In this document: piece after piece, positions 1 through 9,275 of the stretch
How the letters are laid out: each line of letters starts with the position of its first letter
How positions within the stretch are numbered: the first letter of the stretch is position 1
Assembly (NCBI RefSeq): GCF_000173735.1
Contig: NZ_ACCB01000017.1
Location: 1-64,000, forward strand
Source of the DNA: Yersinia aldovae ATCC 35236
GTDB lineage: Bacteria; Pseudomonadota; Gammaproteobacteria; Enterobacterales; Enterobacteriaceae
Reading direction: 5' to 3'
Length of the DNA: 64,000 nt
Translations under genes and position numbers: made by a program
The notes under the pieces: model-generated
Database searches by the model: none
Told to the model about the DNA's origin: nothing
Seen by the model: only the letters and a program-made list of their open reading frames with translations

Positions 1-122
1 TTCAGTTAACTTATTTACACATATCCCCTTCCAACTTGAAGCAGCGATGTTGTCTGTCTACCGACAACGCCAATGACGTTGAGCAGGGTTCCTGACGGTT
101 AATACTCTAACGTGATAATGAG

Positions 123-335
123 TTAACGCCAATTGCCTTGGATATATTTGTACACTTCATTTTCCGTGGCCTTTCGAGGGCGGTGCCAAAGACGACGAAA
201 GGTGTTAATAAGCGGCAGTTGCGGCGATAACCATTGGAGTGTGCTCATCAACCGGGCAGGCGGTATCTCGCCTGACTGGATTGATAACAAACGTGGCTGA
301 GGTGTGAAGTGGTATGGGGTTATCGGAATATCCAT
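123..335 (-). CDS. Possible small ORF downstream of lutC
   Basis: A 70-codon frame lies 57 nt downstream of the lutC stop on the same strand. An AAGG motif sits 5 nt before its ATG. The product has no signal peptide, membrane segment or recognisable motif; it is rich in proline near the N-terminus and basic near the C-terminus. It could be the tail of the lut operon transcript or a chance frame. The first 122 bases of the window hold nothing I can identify. Confidence 0.25.
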   Translation of the reverse strand: MDIPITPYHFTPQPRLLSIQSGEIPPARLMSTLQWLSPQLPLINTFRRLWHRPRKATENEVYKYIQGNWR

Positions 336-392
336 CTGGGCCTTATGGATATTGGCGAAAGGTGGAGGGGAAATATCGCGTTGCCCGGTTAA

Positions 393-1004
393 TTAGGCTA
401 TCGCGTCGTGACCTAAGGCGATCACCCGCAAGCTTCTTACACCTTGAGCACCGAAAATTAATACCCCTTCAATATCGGCGGTTGCCGAAGGGCCAGTCAC
501 TAATACGGCATATTTGGCATCAAAAAATGCGCGGTTACGATAGGCTACATGCAGATCAGGGACAATAGTGGCAATATCCAGTAACACCACCAGATGTTGA
601 GCCAGGTACCCCAGTGAGTTCACACATAACTCCTCCTCACTGAGAAATACTGACCCCGTTTCAGCGACACCAAACCGCCCACGAACAATCGCTACATCAA
701 TATCTTTGAGTGATGAAGGTACGGTATTAATAGTAATTTCACGATTTCCCGTGATACCGGCAACCGCAGAGCAAACGCAAGCGTCTGCGGCAAACAATTC
801 CGTAATATAGCGAGTTAAAGCGGCATCATCCGGTTGTGTATGAATAAATGTGGTATCCCATATTCCCCCCATGATTTTGAGCATTTCACCAAATTCATGA
901 GATGAACCAAGTGTGTCTGGCGAAAATGTAGGAATAGCAGGCAGTGGCGTTGCCGGGATCATATGTTGTTTCACCGCGTTCAAGATTTCGCTGCGATCAC
1001 TCAT
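393..1004 (-). CDS. lutC: LutC/YkgG-family lactate utilization protein
   Basis: LutC family (DUF162/LUD domain, YkgG in E. coli), the third subunit of the LutABC complex that oxidises L-lactate to pyruvate. The 203-residue product begins MSDRSEILNAVKQ and contains the LUD-type segment VAETGSVFLSEEE, which resembles the VAETGSITV segment in LutB of the same operon. The frame is open for 30 codons further upstream, but a CCAGGAG ribosome site sits 6 nt before this ATG, which decides the start. The start overlaps the end of lutB by 8 nt, implying translational coupling. Family assignment is strong; substrate is inferred from the operon. Confidence 0.88.
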   Translation of the reverse strand: MSDRSEILNAVKQHMIPATPLPAIPTFSPDTLGSSHEFGEMLKIMGGIWDTTFIHTQPDDAALTRYITELFAADACVCSAVAGITGNREITINTVPSSLKDIDVAIVRGRFGVAETGSVFLSEEELCVNSLGYLAQHLVVLLDIATIVPDLHVAYRNRAFFDAKYAVLVTGPSATADIEGVLIFGAQGVRSLRVIALGHDAIA

Positions 1005-2385
1005 TTTTATCTCCTGGTTTCTGTCGTTCGGCGAACCAACTATGGAATGTTTTCTGTGGAGACTCGGGCACTTCACGCTCCTCCCCCCAAGCATTTAGTG
1101 GGTTATAGAGAATGAATCGAGGGATTTTAGGCAACAGAGTGTTGGCAGTATTGAGCATTTTGCGGTAAAGCACTGGATTAGCCATGACTTTACCCGCCGC
1201 TTTCATGGCACTTTTCTTGGCAAAGGGGAGCTTATTATTTGCGGCGACAATTTCACGCCATTTATAGATCTGTTCATGAATGTTAATACGAACGGGGCAA
1301 ACCTGAGTACAACTGCCGTTGAGTGTCGAAGCAAAGGGCAACGTGCTGTATTTCTTCAGATCCATACTTGGATTGATGATAGCCCCTATCGGCCCGGAAT
1401 AGACTGCGCCATAACTGATCCCCCCACTGCGACGATATACCGGGCAGGTATTCATGCACGCGCTACAACGGATACATTTTAGCGAGTACCAGAAATCCGT
1501 CATTGCCAGCCGCGCGCTACGGCCATTATCCACCAAAATAACGTGCATCTCACCGCCTTGACGCGGCCCACGGAAATGGGAGGTGTACTGGGTAATGGGC
1601 GAACCCAGTGCGCTACGTGACAGTAACCGTATGAAAACAGCCAAATCGTCCATCCGAGGCACCACTTTCTCAATGCCCATTGAGACAATATGCAGGTTCG
1701 GCACATTTGCGCTGAGGTCTGCATTACCTTCATTAGTGCATACCGTGATACTGCCGGTTTCAGCAACCGCAAAATTACAGCCCGTCATTCCTGCTGTTGC
1801 GCTTAAAATCAGTGGCCGGGTGGTTTCACGTTGCTGTTCGGCAAGATAGTAAGGGTCGGTATTATTCGGGTCAGTGTGCAAAGTCCGGGCAAATACTTTG
1901 GATACATCTCGCGCCAGTTTATGTACTGCCGGGATAACGATATGGCTCGGCATTTCATCATCCAGCTGCTGTATCCGTTCGCCGAGGTCAGTTTCAACCA
2001 CCTCAATACCGCGCTGTTCGAGATACGGACGCATCTCACACTCTTCAGTCAGCATCGACTTGCTTTTTACCAGCGTTTTTACCTGATGTTGAGAGAGAAT
2101 TTGGTGGACGATGTGATTGTGTGATGCGGCATCCTTTGCCCAGTGAACTTTCACTCCGTTAGCCAATGCGTTGCGCTCAAACATCTCAAGGTAATGATCA
2201 AGATGAGTCAGCGTATGCTCTTTTATTTCTGATGCCAATGTACGCAGGGTCTGCCATTCAGGAGTGGCTTTCATTTGGGCATCACGTTTTTTACGCAAAC
2301 CCCACAGACGGTTATCAAGAAATGCCTGATGTTCAGTGGTCGCCAAAAATACGCGAGAACCTTTGACATGATCAATTGCTTTCAT
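997..2385 (-). CDS. lutB: LutB/YkgF iron-sulfur lactate utilization protein
   Basis: Iron-sulfur subunit of the LutABC L-lactate oxidation complex (YkgF in E. coli), 462 residues. An N-terminal LUD domain (DUF162, about residues 60-290, with VAETGSITV) is followed by two ferredoxin-like 4Fe-4S motifs: CIRCSACMNTCPVY and, about 50 residues later, a CxxxCPV motif (CTQVCPVRI). The C-terminal tail matches the LutB C-terminal domain. A GTG two codons earlier overlaps the GAGGAG ribosome site, whereas the ATG lies 5 nt downstream of it, so the ATG is preferred. Its start lies 9 nt downstream of the lutA stop and its end overlaps lutC, so the three genes form one unit. Confidence 0.9.
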   Translation of the reverse strand: MKAIDHVKGSRVFLATTEHQAFLDNRLWGLRKKRDAQMKATPEWQTLRTLASEIKEHTLTHLDHYLEMFERNALANGVKVHWAKDAASHNHIVHQILSQHQVKTLVKSKSMLTEECEMRPYLEQRGIEVVETDLGERIQQLDDEMPSHIVIPAVHKLARDVSKVFARTLHTDPNNTDPYYLAEQQRETTRPLILSATAGMTGCNFAVAETGSITVCTNEGNADLSANVPNLHIVSMGIEKVVPRMDDLAVFIRLLSRSALGSPITQYTSHFRGPRQGGEMHVILVDNGRSARLAMTDFWYSLKCIRCSACMNTCPVYRRSGGISYGAVYSGPIGAIINPSMDLKKYSTLPFASTLNGSCTQVCPVRINIHEQIYKWREIVAANNKLPFAKKSAMKAAGKVMANPVLYRKMLNTANTLLPKIPRFILYNPLNAWGEEREVPESPQKTFHSWFAERQKPGDKNE

Positions 2386-2394
2386 GGTCACTCC

Positions 2395-3138
2395 TCAGGC
2401 ACTGTCGCCATTGAGAATCTGGGCAATATGGATAAATTTCATATTTAGCCCCATACGCTTTGCACACCCGTTTTGGTGCATAAGGCAAGACATGTCTGCT
2501 GACACAATATATTCAGCGCCGACATTGTGGTGGTCAGTCACTTTGTCATAGCCCATTTTCGCGGAGACGGGGGCTTCGGTGACACTGAAAGTTCCACCAA
2601 AACCACAGCACTCATCAGGTCTTTCTGGCATCACGAAATCAATACCGTTGACTTTGTTCAGTAGCGCCATTGGCTTGGAGAAATGCACATCGTCAACTTC
2701 AGAAATGCTGGCATGTTTGATGCCACGCAGTGCCGAGCAACTGTTATGTAACCCGACTTTGTGAGGGAAATTCGCCCAGGGAAAGTCTTGCACCTTGAGT
2801 ACGTCATGTAAGAACTCAACCAACTCCCAGACATTGCGACGAACGCGGCGTGTTTCAGGGCTTTGTTCAATTGCAGTAAGGTGCTCGCGAATATGGTGTA
2901 CACAACTGGCTGAAGGGCCAACAATATAATCATAATCGCTAAAATTACTGACAAATAAGGCTTCAGTACCCGCAGCATCACTGGCACAGCCACTGTTGGC
3001 CATCGGCTGTCCACAACAGGTCTGTTGCATAGGATAATCAACCTCACAGCCCAGACGCTCAAGTAATTCGAGTGTGGCAATACCCACTTTTGGGTAAAAA
3101 GCATCGATAAAACAAGGGATAAACAGGGCAACTTTCAT
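2395..3138 (-). CDS. lutA: LutA/YkgE (CCG-domain) lactate utilization protein
   Basis: LutA family protein, 247 residues (YkgE in E. coli), related to the heterodisulfide-reductase/GlpC cysteine-rich proteins. Two CCG domains are visible: QQTCCGQPMANSGC near residue 43 and PDECCGFGGTFSV near residue 177. Further cysteines (IPCF near the start; SASCVHHI and LHNSCSAL) probably complete the cluster ligands. First gene of lutABC, 63 nt downstream of aldA on the same strand. An AAGG motif precedes the ATG. Known role: with LutB and LutC, converts L-lactate to pyruvate in the cytoplasm. Confidence 0.9.
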   Translation of the reverse strand: MKVALFIPCFIDAFYPKVGIATLELLERLGCEVDYPMQQTCCGQPMANSGCASDAAGTEALFVSNFSDYDYIVGPSASCVHHIREHLTAIEQSPETRRVRRNVWELVEFLHDVLKVQDFPWANFPHKVGLHNSCSALRGIKHASISEVDDVHFSKPMALLNKVNGIDFVMPERPDECCGFGGTFSVTEAPVSAKMGYDKVTDHHNVGAEYIVSADMSCLMHQNGCAKRMGLNMKFIHIAQILNGDSA

Positions 3139-3201
3139 TTCCGACCTTTCCTGTTTACCCCGCTAATTTGTTGCAATTAACGGGGTATCAAAGAGTGTGG
3201 T

Positions 3202-4641
3202 TTATTGGTATTGCATATAAACGACATGCGTTTGCAGATATTCTTCCAGGCCATGCCGACCATCAGCCCCACCAATACCCGATTTGCGCCATCCGGCATG
3301 AAAACCTTGCATGGCTTCAAAATTCTCACGATTAACGTAGGTCTCACCAAATTTCAGATGCTTGATCGCGCTCATGGCGACATTAATATTTTGCGTGAAG
3401 ATAGAGGATGTCAGGCCATAGTCACTGTCATTTGCCATACCAATCACTTCATCCAGAGTATCGAAGGTGGTGATTGGCAATACCGGGCCGAAGATCTCCT
3501 CATGCATGATAGCCATCTCCTGGCGGACGTGGCTCAATACTGTTGGCTGAAAGAAGTAGCCTGTTCGTTGCTCTCGCTTGCCACCGAATACAACCTGAGC
3601 ACCTTCACTGACGGCCTTAGCCACTTTTTCTTCGACCCGCTGAAGGGCGGCTTCAGAGATCAATGGTCCCATATCAAGCTCACGTTGCTGTGACGGATCA
3701 CCAAATTTCACTTGTTTGAAAGCAACCAGCAATTTTGACATAAAAGCATCGTAGACCCCCTGTTGGACATAAACACGTTCAGCACAATTACAGACCTGCC
3801 CGGTGTTAATCACTCGCGAACTAACAATAGCTTTTACGGCCAAATCCAGATCAGCATCCGCCATCACAATAGCCGGCGCTTTACCGCCTAATTCGAGAGA
3901 GACTTTAGTGACATTTGGAGCGCTGGCAAGCAGTGTCTGGACGCCAGCGGTAAGGCTGCCGGTTAAACTGATCATGCCGACATCTTCATGCGATGCCAGG
4001 GCTTGCCCCACCACCGGGCCATAGCCAGTAACCAAATTGAAGACACCTTTTGGCAGGCCGATTTCATGTAGGATCTCGGTAAAAATAATGGCACTCAGCG
4101 GGGTTAATTCGCTAGGTTTGATCACAATGGTATTCCCGGTGATCAAGGCAGGGGCGGCTTTGCGCGCAATCAAGAAGAACGGAAAATTCCACGGCAAAAT
4201 ACCAACAGTGACGCCAATGGCTTTTTTAAACACAAAAATATGTTCATTTGGACGATCGCTTTGTACTATTTCACCTTCATAACGACGCGCCCATTCAGCC
4301 ATGTAATCCAAATAATCGGCGGTGAAGAGCACTTCGGTTTGTGCCAATCCATGCGTTTTCCCGCCTTCTGCGATAATGGTTTGAGTAAGTTCGGCCTCAC
4401 GCGCTCTGACAGCCGATGCTATTTTATGCAGCCAGACACCGCGCTCCACGGCGGGTAGTGCTTCCCAGGCCGGTTGGGCTGCTTTGGCGGCCTTAATAGC
4501 CGCTTCAGCCTCTTCTGCTGTACCTTCAGGGATCTGCGCCAAGCGCTGCTCAGTGGCCGGATTGAACACGTCAATCCATTTATCACTGTCATGGGCAATA
4601 AATTTCCCGTTGATATACATAGATTTTCTTATTATTGTCAT
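3202..4641 (-). CDS. aldA: Lactaldehyde dehydrogenase
   Basis: NAD-dependent aldehyde dehydrogenase of 479 residues, aligning along its whole length with E. coli AldA, which oxidises L-lactaldehyde (from rhamnose or fucose) to L-lactate and also glycolaldehyde. Landmarks are GVTVGILPWNFPFF, the VSLELGGKAP segment with the general base Glu, and INTGQVCNCAERVYV with the catalytic Cys. The ATG at the right end has a GGAG site 9 nt upstream. It lies just upstream of lutABC on the same strand, so the product lactate could pass directly to LutABC. Regulation is not obvious from the sequence. Confidence 0.93.
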   Translation of the reverse strand: MTIIRKSMYINGKFIAHDSDKWIDVFNPATEQRLAQIPEGTAEEAEAAIKAAKAAQPAWEALPAVERGVWLHKIASAVRAREAELTQTIIAEGGKTHGLAQTEVLFTADYLDYMAEWARRYEGEIVQSDRPNEHIFVFKKAIGVTVGILPWNFPFFLIARKAAPALITGNTIVIKPSELTPLSAIIFTEILHEIGLPKGVFNLVTGYGPVVGQALASHEDVGMISLTGSLTAGVQTLLASAPNVTKVSLELGGKAPAIVMADADLDLAVKAIVSSRVINTGQVCNCAERVYVQQGVYDAFMSKLLVAFKQVKFGDPSQQRELDMGPLISEAALQRVEEKVAKAVSEGAQVVFGGKREQRTGYFFQPTVLSHVRQEMAIMHEEIFGPVLPITTFDTLDEVIGMANDSDYGLTSSIFTQNINVAMSAIKHLKFGETYVNRENFEAMQGFHAGWRKSGIGGADGRHGLEEYLQTHVVYMQYQ

Positions 4642-4882
4642 GGAATATTTCTCCGCAGATGTTGTGGGGCACCATTTGTTAATTAATGGGTTGTATTTTG
4701 TTAATTTATATCAATGTTACGCATTTGAGCGTTTTATACCTTTCTCTCAGTGCCAGGGACGGGCTTTTTATGGCAGGAATGTCATAGTCGGTTTAACTGA
4801 TTAACAATATTTATAGATGGTGATATCGACAGTTTTTTAAGCTGAGCGGCGATTAAACAATGTGTTTAAATCAGTGTGAGGA

Positions 4883-4972
4883 ATGATTAGAAAGGAAAAT
4901 ATATTTGCTGATCTTGGTGTTAACCAACAAGAGGCTGTATTGCTTTATGCTGAGGTCATGCGAAATAGATAA
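4883..4972 (+). pseudogene. N-terminal remnant of an XRE-family antitoxin-like regulator
   Basis: A 29-codon frame preceded by GTGAGGA begins MIRKENIFADLGVNQQEA. The pattern NIFADLG.....EA is typical of the N-terminus of small XRE-family antitoxin/transcription factors, which then run into a helix-turn-helix. Here a TAA ends the frame before the HTH, and no toxin gene is adjacent. Most likely a decayed toxin-antitoxin fragment in the aldA-rhiN gap. The match is from memory of the family pattern and is short. Confidence 0.4.
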
Positions 4973-5510
4973 CACGTTAGCGATAGGTATTACTTAAACG
5001 TCGTATATTGGTGCTATTGACTATCTGACTTATCATTTAATCCATTCCTTTTTCTTGAAAGCATCACCGCGATACGCCTTATTTTTACAGAAAAAAAATT
5101 AACCTGAGGCGGGCTAATTTTGCACGGCAAAGCCCCGCAGGGTTATCGTCACGCCGAGGTGACAAAATCCGTTGCAGGGATTAGCCGATTGGCATTGACC
5201 AAAGCGCACGATCGTAGACACGGCAATCATGCCGCGGGCACAGTGGCTCTGGTAATAATAAGTAAGCAATGGTGAACGAGGCAGAGCATCGCAAGAGGTT
5301 CCGGGTTCTTTGGTGACCGGCAGTTCCGGCCTTGTTCAATTCACCCGGCTTAAGAGATTGGCCCTCCAAGGGAGTAATTAATCTCCCCGTCAAAGAGGTT
5401 GTCATCGAGGATTCGGCATCCACAGATACACGGGCAAGTTAAAAAGTCTTCACGACTTAAGTCTTTTCTATTTTCCCATCGTGCGGCTACGGTAACGGCC
5501 CTCGTTGCTG
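4973..5510. other. Gene-poor stretch between aldA and rhiN
   Basis: About 540 bases without a convincing gene. Open frames of up to 80 codons occur on the minus strand at 5181-5544, but they overlap one another in different frames, lack ribosome sites and show no recognisable motif. The base composition is higher in G+C than at 4.7-5.1 kb, so this may be decayed coding sequence. No clear terminator follows rhiN. Confidence 0.4.
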
Positions 5511-6650
5511 TCACAAATAAACGTGCAGATACTCCACCAAGCATAGAATGGCCATCGCCTGGCCATAAGGCATGGAGGTGAGGGGTATCTGGCGGTAGTA
5601 GTCTGCGTTTTTGCCCATTGCAGTACCGAACGAGACTTGCATCAGCTCACCGTCAGCATTGATCTGTTTAACCACGCCCTGTAGCGCTTTCTCCGCGACC
5701 ACCAGATACTTGCCATCAATGTAGCGTTTGCGTACCGCCTTTAGGATGCCGAAAGCAAAACCGGCAGAGGAGGAGGACTCCAGATATGATTCAGGATCAT
5801 CCAGCAGCGTGTGCCACAAGCCACTGTGGTGCTGGCATTGCGCCAACGCCGCCACCTGGCTCTCCAATACCTGGACCAGGAAGCGATGTGTGGCATCGTG
5901 TGCCGGTAGATCCAGCAGTTCGAGAAACTCAGGGATGACGATGGTCAGCCAACTGTTACCGCGTGCCCAACGGGCGTTGGCAAAGTTATGTTTCCCTTCG
6001 AAGCTCCATCCGTGAAACCACAAACCGCTTTCTCGTTCCATCAAGTACTGAACGTGGATCAAAAACTGATACTTAGCCTCCTCCACATACTGCGGCCGGT
6101 TCAGCAGTTTTCCTATTTTGGCCAGCGGTAACACACTCATCATCAGTGTATCGTCCCACAGTTGCTGATGGTTCTCTTCCGCCAAAGTGACGTGCTGCAT
6201 CCCCCCTCGCTCTGTTCGTGGCATGTCGTACATCAGCCAATCTGCCCAATGCTCCAGATAAGGTAACCAGCGGGCATCGCCTGTTTCCTCATAACGGTAG
6301 GCGAGAGTAAGAAACGGGCAGACCGTATTGACATTTTTAGTGGGCGTACCCTCGCTAAAGCGCGCAGTGAACCAGTCGTCAATAATGGCTCGCATTTTTA
6401 GGTCGCCGGTCTGGCGGTAATACTGGTTAATGCCGTATAAGCCGATACCGTGCGTCCACTCCCAACCGCCCCAACCTTTGGTATCGATCACACGACCATC
6501 GTCAAGACGCAGCAGGAACTCACCAGTTTCATCCGTGATATTGATCAAATTATCCACCAAGCGGCCAATCAATTGATGTAACGCCTGACGGCTGATAAAA
6601 CGCGCTGGCTGGCGCAGTAACGGGCTGTCTTTTACGGGATATACCAACAT
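5511..6650 (-). CDS. rhiN: Unsaturated rhamnogalacturonyl hydrolase, GH105 (RhiN)
   Basis: Glycoside hydrolase family 105 (YteR/YesR/RhiN), 379 residues. The family hydrolyses the unsaturated galacturonyl residue from rhamnogalacturonan oligosaccharides made by rhamnogalacturonate lyases, in the cytoplasm. Visible family features include GWGGWEWTHGIGLYGINQYY near residue 58, the DDTLMMSVLPLAKIG segment with the conserved catalytic-region Asp, WARGNSWLTIVIPEFLELL, and SSSSAGFAFGILKAVRKRYI. An AGAGGA site lies 7 nt before the ATG. It follows rhiT by 25 nt on the same strand, the same pairing as rhiTN in Dickeya. Confidence 0.88.
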   Translation of the reverse strand: MLVYPVKDSPLLRQPARFISRQALHQLIGRLVDNLINITDETGEFLLRLDDGRVIDTKGWGGWEWTHGIGLYGINQYYRQTGDLKMRAIIDDWFTARFSEGTPTKNVNTVCPFLTLAYRYEETGDARWLPYLEHWADWLMYDMPRTERGGMQHVTLAEENHQQLWDDTLMMSVLPLAKIGKLLNRPQYVEEAKYQFLIHVQYLMERESGLWFHGWSFEGKHNFANARWARGNSWLTIVIPEFLELLDLPAHDATHRFLVQVLESQVAALAQCQHHSGLWHTLLDDPESYLESSSSAGFAFGILKAVRKRYIDGKYLVVAEKALQGVVKQINADGELMQVSFGTAMGKNADYYRQIPLTSMPYGQAMAILCLVEYLHVYL

Positions 6651-6675
6651 AGCGATGTCCTCTTGAACGTTAAGG

Positions 6676-8286
6676 TTAATGTGTCAGGCTGTCCGCCGTT
6701 TGTTGCTCTGGAATACCATTAGGTAATGGCAATGCAGCAGGTTTATTGCGGTTAAGGTAGCCAATATTGTTGTTCCCCCACAGCGATTCATAGGGCATTC
6801 CTGCCAACATTTCGACAGTAGCACGCGCCTGTGGCGTGATGTTGGCGGGTACGACATTACCCGCAATACGCATTTTTTCAGTTTCCTGACGCAGCACATT
6901 GTGGGTGGCCAGGTTGAGTTTGAAACGTAGCGAGACCGTGAAACCAACTGCCAAAACGGCCAGAGTACCAATGCTTAGAATCATCAAAATGGACTGGCTA
7001 ACTTCGGGTGTCTGCTGGCCTTGACCGGAAACAAACCCTGACAGCTGCAAGATGATGCCAACCAGAATCACCGCACCGGCCTGCGATGCCTTACGGGTTA
7101 GAGTCATTATGCCGGCAAAGATACCTTCACGACGTTGGCCAGTGACCACTTCGTCAACATCGGCGATATAGGTATAGATGTTCCAGGGTACGTAGTTGAT
7201 ACCACCACGCCCTAAACCGGCAAGGCCAGAAACCAGCAACAACAAAGAGAACACATCACTGAGGTTAGCGTAATACAGCACGACGTAGGAGAGGGTTCCC
7301 ATCCCGAACAGTACAACCACCATGCGGTAAGAAGGGGCGGGACCAAAGCGGATACACAGCGGGATCATGGCGATCACCGCGACGAATTGCATGATGGCCA
7401 TGACCCCCATCAGGTTGGAGGCAGTGGAGGCACTTTGCATCAACACGAACACCACATAATAGGTGAATACCGCATTGAAAACGTCCTGTGCAATATAACC
7501 ACCTAGATACATCCCCAAATGCTGACGAAAAATACGGATACGCAGGGTGGAAGACAGCTCAACGTACAGCCGTTTCAGGCTCTGGATCAGCGTGAGTTTC
7601 TGTTTCTCGGCCTCCAGCGCAGCGGCAGATTTTTGCTCCGCAGGCCGTTCCCAAGTGAAGAAATAGACTAGCGTCAACACAATGGCGCAGATGATCGAAA
7701 ACACTAAGCTGGAGTAGAAAAATGAAACGGCATTATCTTTGCCAAAGTAACTGAGCAGAATACCCGGCAAAAACGCGGCAAGAATGGCCGATAATTGTGC
7801 CAACGCAATACGCGCACCGGAGAATTTGGTCTTCTGCTTGAAGTCATCAGTCATCTCCGGCACCAGTGTTTCATATGGCACAAGGATCATGGTGTAGACC
7901 ACATCAAAGAAAAGGTAGGTCAGCAGGTAGTACCAGTAACTCATATCGCCGACCCACATCAGGCTATAGCTAAAGACCAATGGAATACCGAGCAGGATAA
8001 AAAACTTACGACGGCCGAAGCGTTTACCCAGCCAGGTAGAACCAAAGTTGTCCGTCAGATACCCCATCAACGGGCTGACAATGGCATCGAGCACCCTTGC
8101 CATCGCAAAGATAAAGGTGGCTTCGATTGGGCTTAGCCCACAGAACGTAGTATAGAAATACAGTAGCCAGGCAGCAGTAAGTGCCGTGGTACCCGCACCG
8201 AGAAAATCCCCAGAACCGTAGGCAAGATAGTTAGATAAGCCTATTTTACGTGTTTTCATTGTTGCCATCCCCATAGCCACAGACAT
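6676..8286 (-). CDS. rhiT: Rhamnogalacturonide transporter RhiT (GPH family)
   Basis: Glycoside-pentoside-hexuronide (GPH) cation symporter of about 536 residues with roughly 12 hydrophobic segments. It begins in family style with KIGLSNYLAYGSGDFLGAG and contains a conserved loop GYLTDNFGSTWLGKRFGRRKFF, plus a second signature DVDEVVTGQRREGIFAG. A C-terminal extension of about 60 hydrophilic residues ends the protein. In Dickeya, RhiT imports unsaturated rhamnogalacturonides for RhiN. Several start codons are possible: GTG and ATG at 8289/8286 with GGGGA upstream, and an internal ATG before KTRKIG with GGGG 9 nt upstream. Confidence 0.85.
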   Translation of the reverse strand: MSVAMGMATMKTRKIGLSNYLAYGSGDFLGAGTTALTAAWLLYFYTTFCGLSPIEATFIFAMARVLDAIVSPLMGYLTDNFGSTWLGKRFGRRKFFILLGIPLVFSYSLMWVGDMSYWYYLLTYLFFDVVYTMILVPYETLVPEMTDDFKQKTKFSGARIALAQLSAILAAFLPGILLSYFGKDNAVSFFYSSLVFSIICAIVLTLVYFFTWERPAEQKSAAALEAEKQKLTLIQSLKRLYVELSSTLRIRIFRQHLGMYLGGYIAQDVFNAVFTYYVVFVLMQSASTASNLMGVMAIMQFVAVIAMIPLCIRFGPAPSYRMVVVLFGMGTLSYVVLYYANLSDVFSLLLLVSGLAGLGRGGINYVPWNIYTYIADVDEVVTGQRREGIFAGIMTLTRKASQAGAVILVGIILQLSGFVSGQGQQTPEVSQSILMILSIGTLAVLAVGFTVSLRFKLNLATHNVLRQETEKMRIAGNVVPANITPQARATVEMLAGMPYESLWGNNNIGYLNRNKPAALPLPNGIPEQQTADSLTH

Positions 8287-8426
8287 CACGTGTTATCTTC
8301 CCCGCAATATGCTGGGAATATCTGCAACATACCGCCACGACTGAGGGAACACCTTTGTGTTTTTGCCAGTTATTGCGCACCTGTGGCAAAGATAAAAAGG
8401 ATTGGCCGATCAATATCTCTAATTTT

Positions 8427-8443
8427 ATAAAACACTGTTTTAT
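8427..8443. promoter_or_regulatory. KdgR-like operator upstream of rhiT
   Basis: Perfect palindrome ATAAAACA-C-TGTTTTAT, about 140 bp upstream of rhiT. It resembles the enterobacterial KdgR box (AATGAAAC..GTTTCATT type), the repressor site of pectin and rhamnogalacturonan catabolism genes. Repression of rhiTN by KdgR is known in plant-pathogenic relatives; here it is inferred from the palindrome and the gene it precedes. Confidence 0.6.
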
Positions 8444-8551
8444 TTTTATGCGTTAATCAACCGTTTCCGCTCAGTCTTTGACAAGATGGGATGCCATTAT
8501 TGCTGCGTGGGGAGGTGGGATCGGCATACCCCTTGCCACTGAGTGGTGGTT

Positions 8552-8749
8552 ATGTGCCAGCCAAGTGCCACGCAGCCAGATCCGATAGGAACGCGAAATA
8601 CGCACTCTATTGAACCGCAATTGAACAGTTTGAACGTGCTATAAGAGAATTCAGATGTGCTGGCGCTGGCGTTGATAAGTCAGTGGCAGACAGCCTTCGG
8701 TCAACAATTGGATGGACAATTATTGCCATTCAATGATGTTATCGATTAA
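8552..8749 (+). pseudogene. Possible coding remnant upstream of the aminotransferase
   Basis: One frame of 66 codons is interrupted by a single internal TAA and ends in TAA. The last 33 codons before the stop read like real protein (LALALISQWQTAFGQQLDG). No family is recognised. It may be the decayed end of a gene displaced from this region, or chance. Confidence 0.2.
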
Positions 8750-9275
8750 TGATATTTCGCCAAAACTATCCCGCTATATCAAGTCCTGAAAGAAAATCGC
8801 TCTAGCCAGAGGGATATAAAAGATGACCATAGTCCAAGCCCTTTTCTCAGGATTAGACCGTTGAAAGGCTGATTCTCAGAAAAACCAAGATCCCATTGTT
8901 AATGCAATCACCCATACTCATCAATATGACTGATATTATTATCAATACAGCCTGACATCATGGCGTCTTCTACCGATTTGAATGATCCCTACACCTCAGC
9001 AAAAATGAGGTCTAAACTTATCACTATCTATTATTTACAACAGTGTCAGTTGAACTGCATAACATTATTATCGGCACATTTATTGAGCGAAAATTATATT
9101 TTTGGCATTCAGTTAACATATTGAATATTCTATTAATTTATAAATTCTCACTAACACCAATAAAAATTAGGCATAGGTTAGTGACATTAGTGAACACATT
9201 GAGCGAAATACACACCTACTCTTTATATTACCTTTACTTCGCTGAATGTTCCTTTACCCAATACAAGGCGCTCCT
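8750..9275. other. AT-rich leader region of the aminotransferase gene
   Basis: About 525 bases with no convincing gene; A+T rises sharply after 9030. A 78-codon frame at 9043-9279 overlaps the aminotransferase start and looks fortuitous. Presumably carries the promoter of the downstream gene, but I could not single out a good -35/-10 pair. Confidence 0.4.

Noticed and set aside
5181-5544. Overlapping minus-strand ORFs of 64-80 codons
   Set aside because: Different frames, no ribosome sites and no recognisable motif; treated as chance frames or decayed sequence.
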